Below are positions 1 through 5,096 of a DNA stretch of 14,204 nucleotides, in pieces. This DNA comes from DATLAN01 sp035527455 (lineage in GTDB: Bacteria; Planctomycetota; Planctomycetia; Pirellulales; Thermoguttaceae), in contig DATLAN010000504.1 of NCBI GenBank assembly GCA_035527455.1, forward strand, positions 1 through 14,204, read 5' to 3'. The translations under genes and the position numbers were made by a program. The stretch's first letter is position 1. Each line of letters begins with the position of its first letter. The notes under the pieces are model-generated. The model had not been told where the DNA came from and did not search any database. It worked only from the letters and a program-made list of their open reading frames with translations.

Positions 1-192
1 TTGCATGATGCTCGCCGGCTCGGTCTCCAGCTTGCCGCGATCGACCCAGATCTTGCCCTCGGTGCCGCGGAAGATCACGCCCGCCCCGCCTTCGCCGCCG
101 TGGGTGACCTCCACGCCGTTGGCGTAGACGTAGGTCAGGAATGGCACGTCCTTGCCATCGGGCGGGACGATCTCGACCGGGCCGGTGTCGTC
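1..192 (-). pseudogene. Gfo/Idh/MocA-family oxidoreductase, internal fragment, fused to transposase relic and cut by window edge
   Basis: The minus-strand frame from 192 to 1 reads DDTGPVEIVPPDGKDVPF, then LTYVYANGVEVTHGG, then IFRGTEGKIWVDRGKLETEP. This matches the C-terminal half of the secreted planctomycete Gfo/Idh/MocA oxidoreductases, where the segment normally follows an 'AQWG-GMDD-GPVEI' stretch and lies in the sugar-binding alpha/beta domain after the Rossmann fold. The NAD-binding N-terminal half expected directly upstream is absent. The frame instead continues without a stop into a helix-turn-helix-like segment (193-300) that I assign to a transposase, and stays open up to a stop at 415-417. 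The gene therefore looks 5'-truncated by a rearrangement, unless the junction is an assembly error. The 3' end lies outside the window. Family assignment is from sequence recall. That it is non-functional is inference. Confidence 0.6.
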
Positions 193-377
193 GGCGGACT
201 CGATGCGACGAATGGCGTGCGTTACGCCGCCGGCGTCGGCGTAGCCCAAGGATTCCGCAACCGCCTTGGCCGGATACCCGAACCGCCGACGCGCCACGAA
301 TTGGGGCGTTGCTCGTTCCCTCGCGACATCACGTGGTAGAGCGCTCCGCAAAACTCGATCCGCAACGGTCTGGCCAT
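193..377 (-). pseudogene. REP-associated tyrosine transposase (RAYT, Y1-Tnp family) relic: N-terminus joined to C-terminal HTH
   Basis: From ATG at 377 the minus strand encodes MARPLRIEFCGALYHVMSRG followed by NEQRP. This is the near-invariant N-terminus of RAYT/TnpA-REP transposases (MARPLRIE-PGA-YHV-SRGNER). After about 25 residues the family similarity stops, and this frame ends at a TAA at 222-224 after 51 residues. In another frame the next bases (300-193) read ARRRFGYPAKAVAESLGY then ADAGGVTHAIRRIE, which resembles the DNA-binding helix-turn-helix at the end of RAYT proteins. The whole catalytic core, with its HUH motif and tyrosine, is missing, which implies an internal deletion of several hundred bases with a frameshift. 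RAYTs are normally about 200-320 residues long. The N-terminal call is strong. The HTH call is moderate. The relic is notable because several REP-like palindromes lie within the next 9 kb. Confidence 0.7.
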
Positions 378-418
378 GTCCGAATCCTAGCGATTCTCGC
401 TCACCCCGCAGGGCTTAT

Positions 419-1711
419 TCATTGTTCAAGCTCTGACCCCAGCCGTTCCTTCAGCCAGGCGTCGCGGTCGGCGCGGAAGGGCTCGTCGGCGGCGGGGACG
501 AAGACGAAGGTCTTGCCGTTGGGCAGCGTGACCTTGCCGCTTTCGAGGACCTCCTGGCCGTTGGCCCGGCAGAACCGCTCGGCCGCCTCGCGCAGGGCCC
601 GGTCCTCGGCCACCGTCCACGTGCTCGTCGCGTTGATCTTCGTCTTCACCGCCATGGCCAGCGTGCGAAGGAGATGGTCGTCGGCAGGCATCGCCCGGGG
701 CAACTGCACGCTGGGCCACTTCGACGGATCCTCCAGCCACGTGGCCAGGAACATGTGGCCCAACGCCTGGCGGGTGCGAGCGTCGGGGGTGTCGCTCTGG
801 GGGTTTGTGAAGCCCGCCATGATGCAAACCATCTCCATCCGTCGAGCGCCGGGACTGCAATTCTTCAAGATCTCCAGCTTCGCGCGGAATTCCTGAAAAA
901 ACTCGAACGGCATTCTCTTCGGGCTGTTCTGGCTGAAGGTCTCGATCACGCCGGCGGGGGTCATCGAGCCGAGCATACGACTTTGGGTCAGCGTCCGCCA
1001 GATGGCCAGCTCCGTTTCGTCTCCCAGCGTGCAGCCATGTACGGCCAGCTTCTTGTCGGTCGCCGGCTCGGTGCTTTCGATGTTGGCCGGATTCCACGAT
1101 ACGGTGATCAGCACCCGGCCGCCGCTGATCTGGAAATTGAACCCTCCTTTGTCCGACGGTTCGAACAGGACGGGAATGGAAAGGTTCCAGACCTCGGCCT
1201 GGAAGCTCGCTCCCGTGGGGCTCTTGGCGAATTCCCACCACCGGGGCCGGATTTTCGCCATCGCCATGCGAATGTACCGCAAGTCCTCACGCTGCTCGGA
1301 GGAGAGCAACGAGGTCCTTCGGCCGATGGCCTTCTCCGCCTCGGCTATCTCGTCCCAGCGGCTGTGCAGATACGCGTCCACGACCTGGTCGTAGAGTTCC
1401 TGCGCCTTCTGCCTGCTCGTTTCCACGGCCGGGGAACCGGGCAAGGGATCGGGCGGCGGGTCGGGCGGGGATGTGGCCGGGGCGCCGGATTCGGCCTGCA
1501 ACCGCTGTTGCACGTACTCTTGATCTTCCCGGCACAATCGCTCCAGCGGCACGGAGACCTGTTTGCCGTCCTTGGCGAGAACGACCTTGCCGTTCTCCAC
1601 GCCGACGTACTCGGCCTCCACCTTGTACGTGCCCGTGCTGTCCGTCCACTCGCGCCCGAATGCGCTTAGGACCGTCAGAAAAACGACCGTGGTGAAGAGC
1701 AACGCCCGCAT
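419..1711 (-). CDS. Secreted SHD1-domain protein of unknown function
   Basis: This 430-residue protein begins MRALLFTTVVFLTVLSAFG, a short hydrophobic signal peptide, so it is probably exported. Residues 20-70 (REWTDSTGTYKVEAEYVGV, then a K-rich strand, then VPLERLCREDQEYV) are an SHD1 (Sla1 homology 1) domain, a small beta-rich module that planctomycetes place after signal peptides in many secreted proteins. A proline-rich linker follows (about 78-95). The remaining roughly 330 residues are soluble and match no family I recognise. The C-terminus has an 'LPNGKTFVFVP' strand and an 'RDAWLKERLG' helix. I chose ATG 1711 because GGGGGA lies just upstream of it and the signal peptide then starts at residue 1. 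In-frame ATG 1723 and TTG 1735 are possible alternatives. It follows the kinase gene in the same direction after about 97 nt and has its own promoter-like sequence. SHD1 call confident, function unknown. Confidence 0.8.
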   Translation of the reverse strand: MRALLFTTVVFLTVLSAFGREWTDSTGTYKVEAEYVGVENGKVVLAKDGKQVSVPLERLCREDQEYVQQRLQAESGAPATSPPDPPPDPLPGSPAVETSRQKAQELYDQVVDAYLHSRWDEIAEAEKAIGRRTSLLSSEQREDLRYIRMAMAKIRPRWWEFAKSPTGASFQAEVWNLSIPVLFEPSDKGGFNFQISGGRVLITVSWNPANIESTEPATDKKLAVHGCTLGDETELAIWRTLTQSRMLGSMTPAGVIETFSQNSPKRMPFEFFQEFRAKLEILKNCSPGARRMEMVCIMAGFTNPQSDTPDARTRQALGHMFLATWLEDPSKWPSVQLPRAMPADDHLLRTLAMAVKTKINATSTWTVAEDRALREAAERFCRANGQEVLESGKVTLPNGKTFVFVPAADEPFRADRDAWLKERLGSELEQ

Positions 1712-1762
1712 GACGTCCCCCATTTTCTGCGGCAAAATGACCCCGGAAAAACGTGTAACTTC

Positions 1763-1791
1763 ATTATCACGGCCATGACGGTCCAGTGCAA
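1763..1791 (-). promoter_or_regulatory. Sigma70-like promoter for the SHD1 gene
   Basis: On the minus strand TTGCAC (1791-1786) and GATAAT (1768-1763) are separated by exactly 17 nt. They lie about 50 nt upstream of ATG 1711 and within the gap after the kinase stop codon. The boxes match TTGACA at four of six and TATAAT at five of six positions. This suggests the SHD1 gene is expressed independently of the upstream kinase gene. Read from sequence only. Confidence 0.5.
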
Positions 1792-1808
1792 GCGGTTTGC
1801 GGCAGGAG

Positions 1809-2861
1809 TCATTCCTGCCCGGCTTGCCACAACGCCAGCCGTCGTGGCAGTTCCTCCGGCCGTGCCGTGCCGGTGGTGGCCAGTTGTTCGACCGTGATCG
1901 ACGCGACCAGATTGCCGATCAAGGCGGCCTCGGGAAGTTCCGCCCCGGCGGCCAGTGCCAGCACCGCGCCGGAGGTGGCCGCGTCGCCGGCGCCGGTTGG
2001 ATCGATCGGGCCGTCCAGTCGCATGCCCGGCACGACGGTCATCTCCGGATCGCTGACCACCATGCCGGCGGCGCCCCGGGTGACGCAGACCGGCGCCGAA
2101 GTCTCCGCCCGCAGCCGCCGCACGGCGTTCTCCAACTCGGCCGGCTGTACCTCGTCGCCCGGCAGCGGGTCGGCCTTTCCGACGGCTTCGAACTGGTTCG
2201 GCTTGATGATCACGTGGCGGAACTGCCGGATGCGGCGGCGGCTGTCGGCCCAGAAGACCACGCGGGGATTCCGCCGCGCCCGGTCGGCCAGGACGTCGCG
2301 CACCGCGGCGGTAATCGCGCCGCAATCGGCCTCTTCTACCTGGTCGGCAATGATGACCGCGTCGACCCGGGGTAACAGCTCGTCCAGCGAGGCGATGATC
2401 CGCTGTTGAAGCGCCTCGGGGGTCGGCGTGCGATTCTTCGTATCGTACCGCTCGTGTTCGCCGGCCAAGGTCGGATCGTTCGTGTCGCGGGGCTTCAGAT
2501 AGGTGGGCGTCAGGCGCCGGGCGTCGCAGTGGAGGTGATCCGTGTTGCAGCCCAGCGCGGCCAGATCGTTGCGCAGCTCGTACGCCTGGCCGTCGTCGCC
2601 GGTCAGTCCGAGGGCGTGCACGCTCCCGGCCCGCAACGCCGCCAGATTGCAGACGACCGTTCCGGCCGCGCCCGGCGTGTGGCGAATCGCGGTGACCTGA
2701 TGGGCCGTCCTGCCGGTTTCGACGCTGATTTCGGCCAAGGCCGGATCGACGTCGAGGTATTTGTCCAGGAAAAAATCGCCGATTACCGCGATCCGCAACT
2801 GCGGGAACTTTTCGATCAGTTCGATCAGTCGCTCGGGCGGCATGTGGCGGAGAATCTTCAT
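1809..2861 (-). CDS. PfkB/ribokinase-family sugar kinase, RfaE1 (heptose-phosphate kinase)-like
   Basis: This 350-residue cytosolic kinase should transfer the ATP gamma-phosphate to a sugar or sugar-phosphate hydroxyl. It has the PfkB order of motifs: N-terminal AVIGDFFLDKY (25-35), the substrate-side TPGAAGTVVCNLAAL (62-76, equivalent to the GGAANVA signature), LTGDDGQA (86-93), the IKPNQFEA segment (219-226), VTRGAAG (260-266), and the DPTGAGD anion hole with catalytic base Asp293 (287-293). The spacing and the GDFFLDKY and PNQFE blocks resemble the kinase half of HldE/RfaE, which acts on D-glycero-D-manno-heptose 7-phosphate. No nucleotidyltransferase half is fused. The substrate is therefore unproven. 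ATG 2861 is preceded by only a weak GAG/GAA ribosome site. It lies downstream of, and co-directional with, the DHS-like and HAD genes, separated from them by two REP palindromes. Family sure, substrate inferred. Confidence 0.85.
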   Translation of the reverse strand: MKILRHMPPERLIELIEKFPQLRIAVIGDFFLDKYLDVDPALAEISVETGRTAHQVTAIRHTPGAAGTVVCNLAALRAGSVHALGLTGDDGQAYELRNDLAALGCNTDHLHCDARRLTPTYLKPRDTNDPTLAGEHERYDTKNRTPTPEALQQRIIASLDELLPRVDAVIIADQVEEADCGAITAAVRDVLADRARRNPRVVFWADSRRRIRQFRHVIIKPNQFEAVGKADPLPGDEVQPAELENAVRRLRAETSAPVCVTRGAAGMVVSDPEMTVVPGMRLDGPIDPTGAGDAATSGAVLALAAGAELPEAALIGNLVASITVEQLATTGTARPEELPRRLALWQAGQE

Positions 2862-2883
2862 TTCTCAAACTGTAAGTACGTTA

Positions 2884-2969
2884 GCCCGAAAACGGGGACT
2901 GCCTCCGTCGAGGTGCGGGTTTTCAGTGCTATTTCGGGCGGCCGACGGTGCCTATCCCCGTTTTCGGGC
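2884..2969. repeat. REP-like palindrome 1 of a tandem pair
   Basis: A 15-bp perfect inverted repeat GCCCGAAAACGGGGA (2884-2898) pairs with TCCCCGTTTTCGGGC (2955-2969). The stem continues imperfectly inward, with CCGTCG at 2905-2910 facing CGACGG. The GGGGA-AGGCACCG core seen in the right arm (read on the minus strand) is shared with the neighbouring palindrome, so the two are diverged copies of one family. It lies in the gap upstream of the PfkB kinase gene. On the RNA it would form a long hairpin that could stabilise the upstream message or partly terminate it. Confidence 0.75.
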
Positions 2970-2986
2970 GGTGATTCTTGAACCCC

Positions 2987-3074
2987 GTGGAAAAAGGGGA
3001 CAGGCACCGAGCCGGCAGCGCTTTTCCGCGACTTTCACACCATTTGCGGCTCGGAGCCAGTCCCCATTTTCCAC
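2987..3074. repeat. REP-like palindrome 2 (GGGGACAGGCACC family)
   Basis: Left arm 2987-3013 (starting GTGGAAAAAGGGGACAGG) and right arm 3048-3074 (ending GTCCCCATTTTCCAC) are 27-bp inverted repeats with three mismatches and a 34-nt loop. The A-rich outer part and the GGGGACAGGCACC / GAGCCAGTCCCC inner part look like a widespread intergenic REP family of planctomycetes and some other bacteria, from memory. The element ends 29 nt before the double stop codon (TGATGA) of the DHS-like gene, so it sits in the 3' region of that message and may act as a terminator or an mRNA-stabilising hairpin. Confidence 0.8.
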
Positions 3075-3103
3075 TCGCCGTTTGCAGTTTCGCGACGGAC
3101 TCA

Positions 3104-4069
3104 TCAGCGGGCCCTCGCGACGATCAGGTCGTACAGGGCGGGCACGGTCAACCGATGGTCGCCTTGGACGTAGTAGCTTTCGCCCCCGTCGGCCACGGTC
3201 CGCACGAGCACGGTCTTGTAAGGGCGGAAGTAGTAGCGCGGGTCCGTCTTGGGCGCTTCGGCCTGCAACTTTTCGCCCAGGGGCACAAGATCGAAGACGG
3301 CGGTGGTGAAATGGTTGATCTGCCGGCCCTCTTGCAGGGCGACGTTTCGGGCCATGGTGAGCGCTTTGAGATAGACCTCGGGTCCCGTCACGGCGGTGCC
3401 GACGTTGAGAAAGACGCCGCCTTCGAGCCGGGTCAGGCTCTGGGTGAAGATGAGGAAATCCGTATAGGACGCGGCTCCGGTCGCGGCGGGGTCGAAGTTG
3501 GGATGCTCGTGGATGATATCCAGCCCGATGCCCACGTGGACGGTGACCGGCACGCCCAAGCGGACTCCGGCGGCCAGCACGCTGGTTTCTCGATAGGGGA
3601 ATGCCTCGTCTTGGATCATCCGCCCGACGGCCTCGCCCAGCCCGAGACGGTCGCGGCAGCCGGCCACGGCCGCGTCGTTGATCCGGCCGGTTTCCTGCCA
3701 GAGGCCGAATTCACCGGTGCGGACGTAGCATGCCACGCTCTCGGAAGTGCCACCGACCAGGGCCATCTCGAAGTCGTGGATGGCGCCGGCGCCGTTGAGG
3801 GCCAGGTGCGTCAACAGGCCCCGCTCCATCAGGTCGATCAGCAGCGGGCCGTTGCCTTTGCGCAGCACGTGAGCCCCGCAGCAGAACATCACGGTCCGCC
3901 CGGCCGCGGCGGCGTCAGCTATGCGCGCGGCAAGGACGGGCAGCGCCTCGTGCTCGAACGGCTCGCGGGGGTCGTCGGGGAAGATCAGACAGGAGCGATC
4001 CAGGTCGTGGGTCCGTTGGCCGAGCGGGCGAAGCCGCAGGCGGCTGCGGTCGAATTGCTCGAAGGGCAT
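3104..4069 (-). CDS. Deoxyhypusine-synthase-like protein, NAD-dependent enzyme of unknown substrate
   Basis: This 321-residue soluble protein shows the block order of the deoxyhypusine synthase fold: AGRTVMFCCGAHVLRKG (56-72), LLIDLMERGLLTHLALNGAG (76-95, the 'VD-LVTTAGG' strand of DHS), IHDFEMALVGGTSESV (97-112), SVLAAGVRLGVPVTVH (163-178), a GIGLDIIHEHP loop (180-190), GAASYTDF (198-205), LEGGVFLNVGTAV (215-227, equivalent to the GGG-V-H strand), and a final YYVQGDHRLTVPALYDLIVA (299-318). In DHS the enzyme uses NAD and a lysine imine to move an aminobutyl group from spermidine. Lys286 in RPYKTVLVR may correspond to that lysine. Bacteria lack eIF5A, and many bacterial homologues are uncharacterised or make homospermidine. 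Start ATG 4069 has AGGAAG just upstream. Its position between a HAD phosphatase and a PfkB kinase argues for a role beside phosphosugar chemistry. Fold call moderate, function unknown. Confidence 0.6.
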   Translation of the reverse strand: MPFEQFDRSRLRLRPLGQRTHDLDRSCLIFPDDPREPFEHEALPVLAARIADAAAAGRTVMFCCGAHVLRKGNGPLLIDLMERGLLTHLALNGAGAIHDFEMALVGGTSESVACYVRTGEFGLWQETGRINDAAVAGCRDRLGLGEAVGRMIQDEAFPYRETSVLAAGVRLGVPVTVHVGIGLDIIHEHPNFDPAATGAASYTDFLIFTQSLTRLEGGVFLNVGTAVTGPEVYLKALTMARNVALQEGRQINHFTTAVFDLVPLGEKLQAEAPKTDPRYYFRPYKTVLVRTVADGGESYYVQGDHRLTVPALYDLIVARAR

Positions 4070-4095
4070 AGGGTCTTCCTCTGGGGCTCGTATTC

Positions 4096-4197
4096 AACTC
4101 CCGTATAGTAGCCATCTCGCTCCGCGAGATGTGGCCACCGAGGATCCATAGCTTCTCGAGCTGCATCTCGCGGAGCGAGATGGCTACTATACGAGTT
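4096..4197. repeat. BIME/MITE-like element: two REP hairpins in inverted orientation
   Basis: Perfect 30-bp inverted repeats lie at 4102-4131 (starting CGTATAGTAGCC) and 4164-4193 (ending GGCTACTATACG), with a 32-nt spacer. The homology extends outward through AACTC (4096-4100) / GAGTT (4193-4197), interrupted by a two-base insertion on the left. Each arm itself contains a small hairpin, CATCTCGC-TCC-GCGAGATG. Two head-to-head REP palindromes in one unit is the structure called BIME, and the terminal inverted repeats also fit a non-autonomous RAYT-mobilised unit. It fills nearly the entire gap between the HAD and DHS-like genes, and its right end abuts the HAD stop codon. As RNA it can fold as one long hairpin or two short ones. 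Confidence 0.85.
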
Positions 4198-4198
4198 T

Positions 4199-5092
4199 TC
4201 ACCCGGTTTCGTTCCACAAGTATCGCAGCAACGCCCGCCAGTCGCGATAGTCGCCGATCACCAGATCGGCCCCCACGCCGATCAGCCGATCGCGTTTCCA
4301 GGCGTCCGGCCTGCCGGATCGTCCGACTTCGTCGCTGGCCACGGCCACGGCGGTGCCGCCGACCGACTTGATGTTTTGGATCTCCACGTACCCGTCGCCG
4401 AAGCCCAGCAGCGAATCGCCCTCGACCCCGTTCTCGGCGAGGATGCGTTCGATCACCATCGCCTTGGAGAAGCTCTTGTAGTCGTCCCGCGCTCCGTAGA
4501 CGTGCGGACCGAAGTACTCGTCGAGTCCCAGCAGCCGGGCTTCTTCGCGAACATAATGCTCGTCGGTCCCGCTGGCAAGATACAACGACACGCCCCGCGC
4601 TCGCAAGGCGTCGAGAATTTCCCGGGAACAAGGGACAAGCATCTCCTCCGGCGGCACGCTTCCGTTGCCGATGGCCTCGCACCGCCGGCTCACCCGCTGC
4701 ATCAGCCGATCGTGGTAGATCTGCTTGTAGACCAACGGATCTTCCGGCCGGCCGCCGCGACGACGGACCTCTTCGGCCAGGCGGATCATCTGGTAGATCG
4801 TCTGCTTGCCGTTGAGTCGCATGACGAACTCGAAGACCGACTCGTGCAGCTCCCGCGGCGACTGATCGGTTCCGGTGGCCTCGAGCACCTCGACCATCAT
4901 CGGCACCATCACTTGCGGCCAACCCTCGCGCAGCAGACTCAACGTGCCGTCGAAATCGAACAATACGTGCTGCGGCGGCCTTCGCAGGACGGCCGATCGA
5001 ACGATCTCCACGCCGGTGCCCGGCAGAAAACGGGGCGGCCCAAGCTGCTCGACGACCCGTTGGTAATCCTCTTCGCAGCAGTCGGAGTCCAT
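4199..5092 (-). CDS. HAD-superfamily phosphatase (phosphoglycolate-phosphatase-like)
   Basis: This 297-residue cytosolic hydrolase carries the HAD catalytic motifs in order: motif I LFDFDGTL (44-51, nucleophile Asp46 and acid/base Asp48), motif II YLASGTDE (171-178, Ser174), motif III lysine in KSFSKAMVIE (Lys206 or Lys210), and motif IV GFGDGYVEI (230-238, Asp233). The helical segment between motifs I and II (about 55-155) is a C1 cap. An unusual roughly 40-residue N-terminal extension rich in Asp, Glu and Cys precedes motif I. Such enzymes remove phosphate from small phosphosugars. ATG 5092 was chosen because similarity begins shortly after it. A longer reading frame to 5338 is only the antisense-frame echo of the repetitive tail of the upstream gene. 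It starts 4 nt after the EF-hand gene stop, so the two are probably co-transcribed. A kinase and a DHS-like protein follow downstream. Family sure, substrate unknown. Confidence 0.85.
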   Translation of the reverse strand: MDSDCCEEDYQRVVEQLGPPRFLPGTGVEIVRSAVLRRPPQHVLFDFDGTLSLLREGWPQVMVPMMVEVLEATGTDQSPRELHESVFEFVMRLNGKQTIYQMIRLAEEVRRRGGRPEDPLVYKQIYHDRLMQRVSRRCEAIGNGSVPPEEMLVPCSREILDALRARGVSLYLASGTDEHYVREEARLLGLDEYFGPHVYGARDDYKSFSKAMVIERILAENGVEGDSLLGFGDGYVEIQNIKSVGGTAVAVASDEVGRSGRPDAWKRDRLIGVGADLVIGDYRDWRALLRYLWNETG

Positions 5093-5096
5093 GAAG

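Noticed and set aside
1..339. Open frame on the plus strand at the left edge
   Set aside because: It is antisense to the oxidoreductase and transposase fragments, and its product shows no family features.
2884..3074. CRISPR array
   Set aside because: The repeats are palindromic inverted pairs with only two units and no regular spacers, and no cas gene is nearby.
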